A stretch of 64,000 bases of DNA from Peteryoungia aggregata LMG 23059 (GTDB taxonomy: Bacteria; Pseudomonadota; Alphaproteobacteria; Rhizobiales; Rhizobiaceae), in assembly GCF_030814435.1 (NCBI RefSeq), contig NZ_JAUSUW010000003.1:62001-126000 (forward strand). The letters run 5' to 3'. This document shows positions 26,501 through 35,759 of this stretch, in pieces. A program made the position numbers and the translations under genes. Numbering within the stretch: position 1 is the first letter of the stretch; every line of letters starts with the position of its first letter. The notes beneath the pieces are model-generated. The model searched no databases and was not told where the DNA came from. It saw only the letters and a program-made list of their open reading frames with translations.

Positions 26501-27335
26501 CCGTGACCGTCACGCTGCTGCCGGTGGAACCGGCACCATTGCCGATATAGGCTGCCGTGCCCGAGACCTCGGCGCCCTCCTTGATCAGCAGCGAACCAAC
26601 GCCGCCGCCACCGATCGTCAGTGCATCGGTCAGTGTCCACTCCGAAACGGTCGCAACCGTGGCGCTACCCGACGAGCCGATACCGTCTGCGATGACCGTC
26701 CGCCCCGTCGTCGCCGTCGCGTCCTGCTCCAGGGTGAAAGTGCCGTCACCTCCGTAACCGATATAGAACCTCGTCGCTTCGAAATGGCTCTGGTTGGAGA
26801 CATTGAGCGTGCCCTCACCCGTGGTCCCGGCCCCGAGATAGACGACGCCACCCAGAAACTCGCCCTGGGTGAGCACATTGACTGTGCCGCTACCGTCATT
26901 GCCGATGTAGGTATTCCCGCTGTTGGCCCATCCGCCGAGGTTTCCGGTCACCGTGATGGTCCCTGCCGAGCCATCGCTGTTGGCAATCGTCGTGTTCGTG
27001 GTCGACAGCTCACGACGGATGGTCAGGTCGCCATTGGTTCCACTGCCGGTTCCCACATAGAGGTTTCCAGCAGCGCCATCGGCACCATCCAGCACCACGC
27101 CCTGAGTATCGATGCGGGCATCGTCCGCTGATGTTGGCACATGCCCGTCCCAGACCCAGTTGCTGTCGGTGAACCAGTCAGTGTTGGTGGAGCCTTGCCA
27201 ATAGACGCTGTCAGCCAGGGCGGCGACAGACGTCGAAAGAAGTGCCGCAACACTCACCGAGGCCAGGAGAGCCGCGCGACGATGGAATAAATTAGAATAT
27301 TCGAACAAAACACCCCGGCCAAAACGACCGCCCAC
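23577..27335 (-). CDS. Autotransporter with ~11 T5SS/PEP-CTERM-type repeats
   Basis: A 1252-residue type Va secretion protein. A basic N-terminus and hydrophobic core end at AALA (about residue 41). The passenger holds about 11 repeats of 41-59 residues (93-639), each with a YVGN-type start, a GTLTV strand and a GTGSTW-type end, then an autotransporter-strand region (about 660-780, GTLGGTGTVGS). The C-terminal barrel (about 975-1252) ends in aromatic Phe (KLNFQKQF). No protease triad or cysteine is visible, which suggests adhesion or surface structure. The start is GTG at 27335; TTG nine codons later is equally plausible. Hairpins flank the gene. Confidence 0.88.
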   Translation of the reverse strand: MGGRFGRGVLFEYSNLFHRRAALLASVSVAALLSTSVAALADSVYWQGSTNTDWFTDSNWVWDGHVPTSADDARIDTQGVVLDGADGAAGNLYVGTGSGTNGDLTIRRELSTTNTTIANSDGSAGTITVTGNLGGWANSGNTYIGNDGSGTVNVLTQGEFLGGVVYLGAGTTGEGTLNVSNQSHFEATRFYIGYGGDGTFTLEQDATATTGRTVIADGIGSSGSATVATVSEWTLTDALTIGGGGVGSLLIKEGAEVSGTAAYIGNGAGSTGSSVTVTGTGTTWVNTGELFIGSSGDSTLDILVGATVSNGSAVIGRHSTSSVTVSGSGSTWTTGALLIGGDRSDTSSSVAGNGTLDILAGAIVNGTSAILGDSTGSEGTANVDGTGSLWDLSDRVSVGGLGAGTVNLTNGGKISSTGGLVGHEASGSGLVTISGDDSLWENTGVFYVGNLGDGSLQLLTGGDLTSTDGYVGTENGSDSEATVNGTGSSWVMSGDFLVGHNNGAQGAVTISAGGLIENRQGILGDLAGSHGEMLVTGNGSLWDVSSDLNVGRIGEGELTIALGGDVTAGRSLIGNNVGSEGMATVSGNGSTWTTTGGLYVGNEGTGTLIVTGGGFISADEITIANEVGSTGTLIIGAELGQTAGGSASFDADEIHFGEGNGALVFNFGGTDLTFDSLIDGEGEIAVANGKVIYEGDGSAFSGTTDVTGGTLELDDATLGGTLSVSGWGTLGGTGTVGSTTLSSGATVTPGGSGVGTLTVDGNLDFDAGATYEVDVDTSTGASDLLHATGTATLNGGSVLHVGPSSGYAANQSYVILSSDGGLTGTFDTVDTDYSFLDAALGYDANDVTLTLTRNANDFADIAQSTNQSATAGAIESLGSGNAIYDAVVVLGDEAASTAFQQLSGEVHGHGVSASLENSGLIRSLGGNRMRSAFGSVGAGQTNVVSLGSTSNALAYGEERAKTPAELAAESILVTPEKAGPVAWAEAYGGWGKSFGENGDADLSNSIGGLAFGIDMALADTTWRLGILGGYGAASFELSDGLSSGDSDDFDIGIYGGNQWGPLALRFGALYKHQQVSTERTVDFGGFTDQLSADYGTNTAQAFAELGYEIKVRDVRLEPYVNLAQVHMHTPAFSEEGGAASLSREASDMNLTFTNLGLRAATEVALAGVNATVRGAAGWQHAFGDTETASTLSFSGGSDFVTSSKTVAENSLVLQAGIDMPIGTMATVGIGFDGNYSNRGNAQSVKLNFQKQF
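25419..27059 (-). repeat. Passenger-domain repeat block of the autotransporter
   Basis: Codons 93-639 encode about 11 degenerate units beginning near residues 93, 143, 191, 241, 291, 339, 398, 447, 497, 549 and 599. Units share an I/V-G-x-x-G start, a short beta strand, a second V/I-G and a GSLW/GSTW-like ending. The repeat is clear in protein but diverged in DNA, so it is old rather than a recent tandem expansion. Confidence 0.8.
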
Positions 27336-27418
27336 ACAAGATTTGAAGGTGTGTTGACAGTATCACGCCAGAGTGAAGTTCAAAGGCAAGTATCCGGCCA
27401 AAAGCGGCATGAATTCGG

Positions 27419-27440
27419 ACCAGTTCTGGGTAGAACTGGT
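27419..27440 (-). other. 9-bp stem-loop after prfC, upstream of the autotransporter
   Basis: ACCAGTTCT, 4-nt loop, AGAACTGGT, 6 bp past the prfC stop on the minus strand. No T-run follows. It may be the prfC 3' end or a control element for the autotransporter. Confidence 0.55.
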
Positions 27441-27445
27441 GACGT

Positions 27446-29029
27446 TCACGCCGCCTTAGCGACGTGATATTCCTTGATGGCGACCATCTTGATCGCGGGG
27501 TAGCGCTCGGACTCGTAACGCAGCGAGAACTGGTCCTGCGCCATGAAGACGGGGTCGCCGTCGAGATCGCGGCAGATATCACCTCGGCGCTGGGTCATGA
27601 ACTTTTCCAGATCGTCCTTGTTCTCGGCCGAAATCCAGCGGCAGACCGAGAAGCGCGACATTTCGAAGGAGACCGGCAGGCCGTATTCGCCCTGGAGGCG
27701 CTCCTTCAAGACGTCGAGCTGCAGCGCGCCGACGACGCCGACGATGGCTGGCGAGCCGTCTTCCGGCGAGAAGAGCTGCACGACGCCCTCTTCGGCCATC
27801 TGCTGCAGGGCTTCCTTCAGCTTTTTCGCCTTCATCGCATCTTCAAGCCGCACGCGGCGGAGGATTTCCGGCGAGAAGTTCGGCACGCCCTGGAAGACGA
27901 GGTTTTCGCCTTCGGTCAGCGTGTCCCCGATGCGGAGCGTCCCGTGGTTCGGGATGCCGACGACGTCACCGGCGTAAGCCGTATCCGCCAGCTGGCGCTG
28001 CGAGGCAAAGAAGAACTGCGGTGCGGTCAGGCCCATCTGCTTGCCGGTGCGGGCAAGGCGGGCCTTCATGCCGCGCTCGAGCTTGCCGGAGCAGATGCGG
28101 GCAAAGGCGATTCGGTCGCGGTGGTTCGGGTCCATGTTGGCCTGGATCTTGAAGACGAAGGCCGTCATCTTGTCTTCTGCGGCATGCACGGTACGCGTAT
28201 CAGCCACTTGGTCGCGCGGCGGGGGGGCATAGGCACCCAGCGCGTTGATCAGGTCGCGCACACCGAAATTGCGCAGCGCCGAGCCGAAGAAAACAGGCGT
28301 CATATGGCCTTCGAGGAAGCTCTCCCGATCGAAGGGGCGGCAGGCCTCGCGGGCGAGCTCCAGCTCATCGATGAAGGCCTGGCGCTCGTTCTCGGGAAGG
28401 TTTTCCGACACGCTCTGCGCGCCATTCACCTTGACCGGTTCAACCTGGGCATCGCCCCCACGATAGGTGTTGTTGGCGAGGTGATAGGACCCGCAAAATG
28501 TCTTGGAGCGACCGACCGGCCAGGTGATCGGGGCGGTGTCGAGCGCCAGCTTCTCTTCCACCTCATCAAGGATTTCGAAGGGATCACGGCTTTCGCGGTC
28601 CATCTTGTTGATGAAGGTGATGATCGGAATGTCGCGCATGCGGCAGACCTCGAACAGCTTCAGCGTCCGCGGCTCGATACCTTTGGCTGCGTCGATGACC
28701 ATGACGGCAGCGTCAACCGCTGTCAGCGTACGATAGGTGTCGTCGGCGAAGTCTTCGTGACCGGGTGTGTCGAGGATGTTGAAGACATGGCCTTCGTATT
28801 CGAAGGTCATGACCGAGGTGACGACCGAGATGCCGCGTTCGCGCTCGATCTTCATCCAGTCCGAGCGGGTCTGGATGCGATCCTTCTTGGCTTTCACTTC
28901 ACCGGCGAGCTGGATGGCGCCGCCGAACAGCAGCAGCTTTTCGGTGAGCGTCGTCTTACCCGCATCCGGGTGCGCGATAATAGCAAAGGTGCGGCGGCGG
29001 GAGACCGCCTCGGCGAGCGTTTCAGCCAT
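27446..29029 (-). CDS. prfC: Peptide chain release factor 3
   Basis: RF3 is the GTPase that recycles RF1/RF2 from the ribosome. The 527 residues contain G1 AHPDAGKTTLTEK (19-31), a switch region with ERERGISVVTSVM, G3 DTPGHEDFADD and G4 NKMDRES, then domain II and a C-terminal domain with VVGALQLDVLKERLQGEYG. Length agrees with E. coli RF3 (529). It is transcribed away from dut, and is followed by a hairpin and then the autotransporter. Confidence 0.95.
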   Translation of the reverse strand: MAETLAEAVSRRRTFAIIAHPDAGKTTLTEKLLLFGGAIQLAGEVKAKKDRIQTRSDWMKIERERGISVVTSVMTFEYEGHVFNILDTPGHEDFADDTYRTLTAVDAAVMVIDAAKGIEPRTLKLFEVCRMRDIPIITFINKMDRESRDPFEILDEVEEKLALDTAPITWPVGRSKTFCGSYHLANNTYRGGDAQVEPVKVNGAQSVSENLPENERQAFIDELELAREACRPFDRESFLEGHMTPVFFGSALRNFGVRDLINALGAYAPPPRDQVADTRTVHAAEDKMTAFVFKIQANMDPNHRDRIAFARICSGKLERGMKARLARTGKQMGLTAPQFFFASQRQLADTAYAGDVVGIPNHGTLRIGDTLTEGENLVFQGVPNFSPEILRRVRLEDAMKAKKLKEALQQMAEEGVVQLFSPEDGSPAIVGVVGALQLDVLKERLQGEYGLPVSFEMSRFSVCRWISAENKDDLEKFMTQRRGDICRDLDGDPVFMAQDQFSLRYESERYPAIKMVAIKEYHVAKAA

Positions 29030-29116
29030 ATCTCAGGAATTCCTTGTGGTCGGGCGGTTATCTAGCGTTTCGAGGGCCAATATGCAATTGAGCGGGGGCA
29101 ACAAAGGAATCTCGCC

Positions 29117-29593
29117 ATGTCCGCCATCAGCCCCGAATACCTCGGCCCCGTCCTGAACCTGAAGCGCCTGCCGCATGGCGCGGGCCTCGACGTGCCGGCT
29201 TACGAGACGGCGGGGGCAGCCGGCATGGATCTGCGCGCAGCCGTAGGAGACGATGAGCCGATGGCGCTTGCACCGGGCGCGCGGGCGCTGCTGCCGACGG
29301 GCTTTGTGATGGAAATCCCCCCAGGTTTCGAGGCGCAGATCCGGCCGCGCTCGGGTCTTGCCTTCAAGAACGGCGTGACCTGCCTCAACACACCCGGCAC
29401 CATCGACAGCGACTATCGCGGCGAGGTGAAGGTGCTTCTGGTCAATCTAGGCCAGGAGGATTTCGTGATTACCCGCGGCATGCGCATCGCCCAGATGGTG
29501 ATTGCTCCGGTAACCCAGGTCAGGGTGGCCGAGGTGACGGAGACATCCGACACGGCGCGGGGTGCCGGCGGGTTTGGCTCGACGGGGGTGTGA
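29117..29593 (+). CDS. dut: dUTP diphosphatase
   Basis: Trimeric dUTPase converting dUTP to dUMP and pyrophosphate, keeping uracil out of DNA. All five motifs appear in 158 residues: [10 protein letters not shown] (I), [11 protein letters not shown] (II), [14 protein letters not shown] (III), [12 protein letters not shown] (IV) and the flexible [11 protein letters not shown] arm with its arginine finger (V) at the C-terminus. It is divergent from prfC. The GNAT gene starts within 9 bp, so they probably form an operon. Confidence 0.96.
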   Translation: MSAISPEYLGPVLNLKRLPHGAGLDVPAYETAGAAGMDLRAAVGDDEPMALAPGARALLPTGFVMEIPPGFEAQIRPRSGLAFKNGVTCLNTPGTIDSDYRGEVKVLLVNLGQEDFVITRGMRIAQMVIAPVTQVRVAEVTETSDTARGAGGFGSTGV

Positions 29594-29601
29594 GGGCGCC
29601 A

Positions 29602-30486
29602 ATGCCGGAAACGCTCGCGCTGCGGGAAGGCTACTTCGGAGATCCCGCTGCATTTCAGGCGCTCGCGGATCTGCTCCAGGATATCTTCGGCATCGATATC
29701 TCCCACCAGATGGCCCTGGGCGGACCTGATCCCACATCCATGCCGTTTGGCTATTTCAATCCGTCAGGACGGTGCGTTGCGAATTTCTCAGCCTTCTCCA
29801 TGCCACTCGTCGTCAATGGACGGGTGGTTCGGGCTGCGGGCTACCAGTCAGGCGCCGTGCGGCCGGACTATCGCGGACAAGGGCTATACCGGGCCTTGAT
29901 GCAGAGGGCCTTCGACTGGGCGGAACGCGAAGGGTTCGAAGCCGGGATACTGCTGACGGACAAGCCGGGGCTCTATGAACCCTACGGCTTCCGGACCGTG
30001 CCGCAGTTCAAATTTCAGGGTGCCGTTCCACATACTGACTCATCCGTGCCCAGGGCGCGTGACCTCGACCTGAAGCAAGAGGCGGATCTCCACATCGTTC
30101 AGATGGCACTTGAGGCTCGGCAACCCGTCTCGGAGATCTTCTCCGTCGTGCGGCAAAAGGAAATGTTCCTGCTCAATGCCCACTTCGATCCAGACATCAG
30201 GTTGAGCCTGCTGGAAGAAGACGATGCGGTTATTGCCTGGAAACCGCAAGGGGACACGTCGCTCGAGATCCTGGATGTCGCGGCACGCCATATCCCGCCG
30301 CTCGGCCATATCGTGGCGAGCCTCGGGGCCCATTTCGAGCGGGCAGAGGTATTCTTCCCAACAGATCGGCTCGGTTGGGACGGTATGGCAACACCGTATC
30401 AAGGCGACTGTGTGCTCATGGTAAAGGGCCTTGAGCCCGCATCTCTGGGGAAGCCGTTCATGCTCTCGCCGCTGGCGGATTTCTGA
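29602..30486 (+). CDS. GNAT family acetyltransferase (Eis-like)
   Basis: A 294-residue protein whose first half is a GNAT domain: VVRAAGYQSGAVRPDYRGQGLYRALMQRA contains the acetyl-CoA-binding Q/RxxGxG/A loop (RGQGLY), and EPYGF lies near the catalytic tyrosine region. The C-terminal half resembles a sterol-carrier-like or second GNAT-like domain, as in Eis-type enzymes; that is an inference from length. The ATG at 29602 has GAGGG 5 nt upstream; a GTG at 29590 overlapping the dut stop is the alternative. Substrate unknown. Confidence 0.7.
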   Translation: MPETLALREGYFGDPAAFQALADLLQDIFGIDISHQMALGGPDPTSMPFGYFNPSGRCVANFSAFSMPLVVNGRVVRAAGYQSGAVRPDYRGQGLYRALMQRAFDWAEREGFEAGILLTDKPGLYEPYGFRTVPQFKFQGAVPHTDSSVPRARDLDLKQEADLHIVQMALEARQPVSEIFSVVRQKEMFLLNAHFDPDIRLSLLEEDDAVIAWKPQGDTSLEILDVAARHIPPLGHIVASLGAHFERAEVFFPTDRLGWDGMATPYQGDCVLMVKGLEPASLGKPFMLSPLADF

Positions 30487-30507
30487 TAAGCGGTCTTCTC
30501 CGGATGT

Positions 30508-31140
30508 TCAGCGCTGCGCTTCCGTCACCATGCGGATCGCAAGAGCCGCCAGCACGGTGCCCATGAGCCAGCGTTGCACCACCATCCAGAACGGGCGGCC
30601 GGCGAGGAAGAGCGCGATGCTGCCGGCTGAGAGGGCGATCAGTCCGTTGCCCGTCACGCCGATGACGATCTGCGTAAAGCCCAAGACCAGCGACTGGAGC
30701 AGCACGCTGCCGCGGGTCGGATCGATGAACTGCGGCAGAAGCGACATGTAGAGTATCGCGACTTTGGGGTTCAGCAGGTTGGTGACGAGCCCCATGACAA
30801 AGAGCTTGCGGGGACTATCGGCAGGCAGATCACGCACCTGAAAGGGCGAGCGGCCAGCAGGCCTCAGCGCCTGCCAGGCGAGCCAGCCGAGATAGAGCGC
30901 GCCACAGAATTTCAGAACCTCGAAGGCGAAGGGAACGGCGAGCAGCAGCACGGTGATGCCGAAGGCTGTGAGAAGCATGTAGACGACGAAGCCGAGAGCC
31001 ACGCCGCCCAGCGAAATGAGGCCTGCCATGGGGCCCTGGCAGATAGACCGCGACACCAGATAGATCATGTTCGGCCCGGGCGTGAGGACCATACCAAGGC
31101 AGATCAGGCTGAAGGCAAGGAATGCGGGCAGGCTTGGCAT
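30508..31140 (-). CDS. LysE family translocator
   Basis: A 210-residue membrane protein of the LysE/RhtB amino-acid exporter superfamily. The N-terminal LTPGPNMIYLVSRSI (TPGP motif) and the LGWLAWQALRP and NLLNPKVAILYMSLLPQF segments are diagnostic; about six hydrophobic segments can be drawn. It is oriented away from a second, only distantly similar LysE-like gene (31264), across 123 bp. The exported compound cannot be told from sequence; RhtB-like homoserine or threonine export is one possibility. Confidence 0.85.
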   Translation of the reverse strand: MPSLPAFLAFSLICLGMVLTPGPNMIYLVSRSICQGPMAGLISLGGVALGFVVYMLLTAFGITVLLLAVPFAFEVLKFCGALYLGWLAWQALRPAGRSPFQVRDLPADSPRKLFVMGLVTNLLNPKVAILYMSLLPQFIDPTRGSVLLQSLVLGFTQIVIGVTGNGLIALSAGSIALFLAGRPFWMVVQRWLMGTVLAALAIRMVTEAQR

Positions 31141-31263
31141 GACATCGTTTCCTCACGGCGATTGATGCCTCCTAACGGCAACCGGCTGAGAGCCGCAATC
31201 GCGATCGTGTCACCGTTGCAAGTCTTTCCGCACGAGATTAGGAATGGGCGAGGAGGAGCCCCC

Positions 31264-31881
31264 ATGACACTGACGACCATCATCGCCTATTGCGGCGCCC
31301 TGTTCATTGCGGCTGCCATTCCGGGGCCCGGCATGACGGCGATCGTGGCGCGTGCGCTGGGCTCCGGCTTCCGGCCGACCTTCTTCATGGGGCTCGGGCT
31401 GATCCTCGGCGATCTCGTCTACCTGACTGCCGTCATCCTCGGGCTCTCGGTACTGGCCAAGACATTCGTCACACCCTTCATTATTCTGAAGTTCCTCGGC
31501 GCGGCTTACCTCATCTATGTCGCCTGGAAGCTTTGGACAGCCGGCCTCGTTCCCCAGGACATAAAGGCGCAGAAGGCGATGCGCCCGGCGCTTTCCTTCC
31601 TGTCCGGCCTGCTGGTGACACTCGGCAATCCGAAGACCATGCTCTTCTATGTCGCGCTGGTGCCAACACTTATTCCGCTCGAGGCGATCGGGCTTGCCGA
31701 TTACATCCTGCTGGTCGGGCTGACCTTCATCGTGCTGATGGCGGTGCTCCTGCCCTATATCCTGCTGGCGGCCCAGGCGCGCGGACTGCTCAAGCGCCCT
31801 GAGGCGCTGAAAGTTCTGAACCGCAGCGCAGCGGGCATCCTGGCCGGCACGGCGGCCTATATCGCGGCGCGCGCGGCCTGA
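31264..31881 (+). CDS. LysE family translocator, second copy
   Basis: A 205-residue LysE/RhtB-type exporter, with AAAIPGPGMTAIVARAL in the first helix, KFLGAAYLIYVAWKLW and LVTLGNPKTMLFYVALVPT. The ATG at 31264 has AGGAGGAG just upstream; in-frame codons further up have no ribosome site and add a non-hydrophobic extension. It pairs divergently with the LysE-like gene at 30508, though the two share only the family motifs and are not recent duplicates. Likely exports an amino acid or related small molecule. Confidence 0.85.
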   Translation: MTLTTIIAYCGALFIAAAIPGPGMTAIVARALGSGFRPTFFMGLGLILGDLVYLTAVILGLSVLAKTFVTPFIILKFLGAAYLIYVAWKLWTAGLVPQDIKAQKAMRPALSFLSGLLVTLGNPKTMLFYVALVPTLIPLEAIGLADYILLVGLTFIVLMAVLLPYILLAAQARGLLKRPEALKVLNRSAAGILAGTAAYIAARAA

Positions 31882-32055
31882 GTTTTCAAGGCATGCAACA
31901 AACCGGCCGCGGGCGCTTTTCTTCTGAAGGGTCAACAACGGGCCGGCGGCGGAGCAGATTTTTCCAAGGATGCCGCTCGCCGCGGCATGGCTATGCTGGA
32001 ATGCACGGGGCACCGGGCGTAAGCTCACGCCAACCAAATCATCAGGGAGAGACAC

Positions 32056-33024
<969 letters not shown>

Positions 33025-33034
33025 ATCCCGTCCC

Positions 33035-33073
33035 GTCCCCGCCCCGGCGCACTCCCGTGCCGGGGGCGGGGAC
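33035..33073 (+). other. Strong GC hairpin after cysK
   Basis: GTCCCCGCCCC (33035-33045) pairs with GGGGCGGGGAC (33063-33073), continued by imperfect inner pairing. Beginning 10 nt after the cysK stop, it probably marks the transcript's 3' end, but no T-run follows. Confidence 0.6.
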
Positions 33074-33144
33074 GCGCCACTGATTGCGGCGAAGCAAGCC
33101 CTCGGATAGAGTTGGCCGGAAAACCTGCGGTACTTCGGAGGCCC

Positions 33145-34197
33145 ATGCGCATCTCCCTACGTTCCCTGCCGGCCTTCGCTGCAATCCAGGACCGCCCATC
33201 CGGCCTGAGCATGGCCGCATCATATGGGGCAAGCCTGCTCGTCTTTGCGGTCGCGCTGCTTCTGAGGGCCTGGCTCGATCCATTGATGCCGACGGGCTTT
33301 CCGTTTCTCACCTTCTTTCCGGCCGTGGTCATCTGTGGCTTCGTGTTCGGCGTGAAGCAGGGTATCCTCATCGGAATCCTGTCCGGCATGTCGGCCTGGT
33401 ATTTTTTCATCACCCCGTTCCGTTTCGATTTTTCGCCCGGCACCCTGCTTGCGATGGGGCTCTACGTGTTCGTCATCGTCACCGACCTGACGCTCATTCA
33501 CCTGATCATGCGCGCCTATCGCGCGGAGATTGCCGCTCGCGAACGCAGCCAGCAGCTTGCCGACCGGCAGGAGGTGATGGCACAGGAACTCGATCATCGC
33601 CTGAAGAACATCTTTGCCACCATCAACGCCATCATCAGCCTGTCGCTGAAGAATGCGTCCAGCGCGGACGAACTCGCCGCCCGGCTGCGTGATCGCCTGA
33701 CCGCGCTCGGCCGCTCCAACCTGCTGCTGCGAGGCCTGCGCGAGGGCGAAGACGCATCGCTGCAAAGTGTCGTCTTCCAGGCGCTGGAACCGTTTTCGAT
33801 CGTCGGGACCCCCCGTTTCCAGACCGGCGGACCGCGTGTGCCGATCGGCGGCCAGACAGTCGTCGTGCTGAGCCTGATCCTGCACGAACTCGGCACGAAC
33901 GCCGCCAAATACGGCGCGCTCAGTGTCAGCTCCGGTCAGGTCTCGCTGACATGGCAGATCCTGCCGTCACCCGATCAGGGCGAGGACCTGGTGATCGAGT
34001 GGCGCGAAAGCGGAGGGCCAAGGCCGGAGGCACCGCAGGCGGGATCTGGAGGTTTCGGCTCGACGCTGGTGCGCCGGGTGATCGCCGGCGTGCGCGGCCA
34101 TAGCGATATCACCTATCCCGAAGACGGTGCCTTCATTCGTCTGACACTGCCCGTCGACATGCTGCGCCCGTCTCAGGCCGAGACCTCCACCACCTGA
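33145..34197 (+). CDS. Membrane sensor histidine kinase, HWE/HisKA_2 type
   Basis: A 350-residue kinase. The N-terminal DUF4118-like domain has about four membrane segments (27-42, 53-70, 74-90, 101-122), then a coiled linker, the phosphoacceptor His151 in QELDHRLKNIFATINAI, and an ATPase domain with HELGTNAAKYGALS and WRESGGP, signatures of the HWE/HisKA_2 family common in rhizobia. The ATG at 33145 has CGGAGG 7 nt upstream; a TTG at 33112 is the alternative. No response regulator lies nearby, so it is an orphan; HWE kinases often act in general stress or light/osmotic responses. Confidence 0.85.
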   Translation: MRISLRSLPAFAAIQDRPSGLSMAASYGASLLVFAVALLLRAWLDPLMPTGFPFLTFFPAVVICGFVFGVKQGILIGILSGMSAWYFFITPFRFDFSPGTLLAMGLYVFVIVTDLTLIHLIMRAYRAEIAARERSQQLADRQEVMAQELDHRLKNIFATINAIISLSLKNASSADELAARLRDRLTALGRSNLLLRGLREGEDASLQSVVFQALEPFSIVGTPRFQTGGPRVPIGGQTVVVLSLILHELGTNAAKYGALSVSSGQVSLTWQILPSPDQGEDLVIEWRESGGPRPEAPQAGSGGFGSTLVRRVIAGVRGHSDITYPEDGAFIRLTLPVDMLRPSQAETSTT

Positions 34198-34229
34198 GCG
34201 ACACGCGCGACGGATCGCTCCGAGCCAGG

Positions 34230-35759
34230 TCAGGCTGCGGCGGTCAGGCGTTCGGACGCGATGCGATAGGAGATCGCCTCGGCGAGATGGATCCGCCCCA
34301 GCGTCTCCACGCCATCGAGGTCGGCAAGCGTGCGGGCCACCTTGAGCACACGGTGATAACCGCGGGCCGAAAAACGGAATTTTTCGGCGGCGTCCCGCAG
34401 AAGCTGCAGGCCTGAGGGATCCGGTTCTGCCAATGTCTCGATCAGGGCGGTGGAGCAGCGGGCATTGGTGGCGAAAGGCAGGCCGAGACGCCGGAAGCGC
34501 TCGCGCTGACGCTCCCGGGCAGCGGCGACCCGGGCAGCCACGACCGCACTGCTTTCGGCGACGCGCGGGCGGATCAGATCGGTCGCGGATACAGCCGGCA
34601 CATCGATGCGGATGTCGATGCGGTCCATCAGCGGCCCTGAAATGCGGCCCTGATACTCGCTCTGGCAGCGTATGCCACGGGCGCAGACATGGCCGGGCTC
34701 CCCTGCCATGCCGCAGCGGCAGGGATTCATTGCCGCGACCAGCTGGAAATCTGAAGGGTAGGAGACCCGGTGGTTGGCGCGGGCGATGATGCATTCGCCG
34801 GTCTCGAGCGGCTGGCGCAAGGCATCCACCACCGGCGAGGCAAACTCCGGCAGTTCGTCAAGGAAGAGTATGCCGTGGTGGGCAAGCGAGGCCTCCCCGG
34901 GCCTGGCCCTCAGGCCTCCACCAACCAGGGCCGCCATGGTCGCCGAATGATGCGGCGTGCGGAAAGGCCTGCGGTCGGAGAGCTTGCCGCCGGACAATTG
35001 CCCGGCAATCGAATGGATCATCGAGACTTCGAGCAACTCGGGTGCGGAAAGCGGCGGCAGAATGGAGGGGAGCCGCGCCGCGAGCATCGACTTGCCCGAG
35101 CCGGGTGGCCCGACCATCAGGAGATTGTGGCCGCCGGCGGCTGCGACCTCCAGGGCTCGCTTGGCGCTTTCCTGCCCCTTGATATCGGCCAGGTCCGGCA
35201 GGTTGGCCGGCTGCGCACGGATCGCCGGTGCCGGTCGGCTGAGCACCTGCGTACCCCGAAAATGATTGGCAAGCGCGATCAGGCTGCGGGGGGCGAGGAT
35301 GTCGATCTCGCTGCCGGCCCAGGCCGCCTCCGCGCCACTGTCGGCCGGGCAGATCAGACCTTTCTCGACAGCATTGGCGCTGATCGCGGCGGGCAGTGCA
35401 CCAGCGATCGGCGCAATTGTACCATCGAGATTAAGCTCGCCGATGACGAGATAGCCGGACAGCGCATCACCCGGGATGGCGCCAAGCGCCGCCATCAGGC
35501 CAAGCGCTATGGGCAGATCGAAATGCGAGCCCTCTTTGGGAAGATCTGCGGGCGCCAGGTTGACCGTCACGCGCTTGGGCGGCAGCGACAGGCCCGAGGC
35601 GTGCAGGGCCGCCTGGACCCGTTCACGGCTCTCGGCGACCGCCTTGTCGGGCAGACCGACGATCTGCATGCCGACCTTGCCGGGCGCCACCATGACCTGC
35701 ACCTCGACAGGCAGGCCCTCGATACCCTGAAATGCAACCGTACTGACACGCGCCACCAT
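34230..35759 (-). CDS. comM: ComM/YifB family Mg-chelatase-like ATPase
   Basis: AAA+ helicase related to ComM, which promotes branch migration during natural transformation. In 509 residues an N-terminal Lon-like fold (MVARVSTVAFQGIEGLPVEV) precedes Walker A GPPGSGKS (217-224), Walker B ILFLDELPEF and a zinc-site-like stretch with four Cys (PCRCG...CARGIRC). The ATG at 35759 gives the family N-terminus; upstream in-frame codons are not supported. Whether this organism is transformable is not known. It is convergent with the kinase gene and lies downstream of gshB on the same strand. Confidence 0.88.
   Translation of the reverse strand: MVARVSTVAFQGIEGLPVEVQVMVAPGKVGMQIVGLPDKAVAESRERVQAALHASGLSLPPKRVTVNLAPADLPKEGSHFDLPIALGLMAALGAIPGDALSGYLVIGELNLDGTIAPIAGALPAAISANAVEKGLICPADSGAEAAWAGSEIDILAPRSLIALANHFRGTQVLSRPAPAIRAQPANLPDLADIKGQESAKRALEVAAAGGHNLLMVGPPGSGKSMLAARLPSILPPLSAPELLEVSMIHSIAGQLSGGKLSDRRPFRTPHHSATMAALVGGGLRARPGEASLAHHGILFLDELPEFASPVVDALRQPLETGECIIARANHRVSYPSDFQLVAAMNPCRCGMAGEPGHVCARGIRCQSEYQGRISGPLMDRIDIRIDVPAVSATDLIRPRVAESSAVVAARVAAARERQRERFRRLGLPFATNARCSTALIETLAEPDPSGLQLLRDAAEKFRFSARGYHRVLKVARTLADLDGVETLGRIHLAEAISYRIASERLTAAA

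Noticed and set aside
25419-27059. DNA-level tandem repeat or CRISPR-like array in the autotransporter
   Set aside because: Periodicity is clear only in protein; the DNA units are of uneven length and strongly diverged, with no spacer structure.
24516-27131. Long plus-strand open frames across the autotransporter (24516-25769, 26067-27131)
   Set aside because: They are complementary to the repeat-rich coding strand, have no ribosome site or recognisable domain, and arise from GC-rich codon bias.
27464-29065. 533-codon plus-strand frame opposite prfC
   Set aside because: Antisense shadow of a clear RF3 gene; no family resemblance.
30508-31881. Recent tandem duplication of the two LysE genes
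   Set aside because: The proteins share only family motifs and are in opposite orientation; they look like old, separate members.
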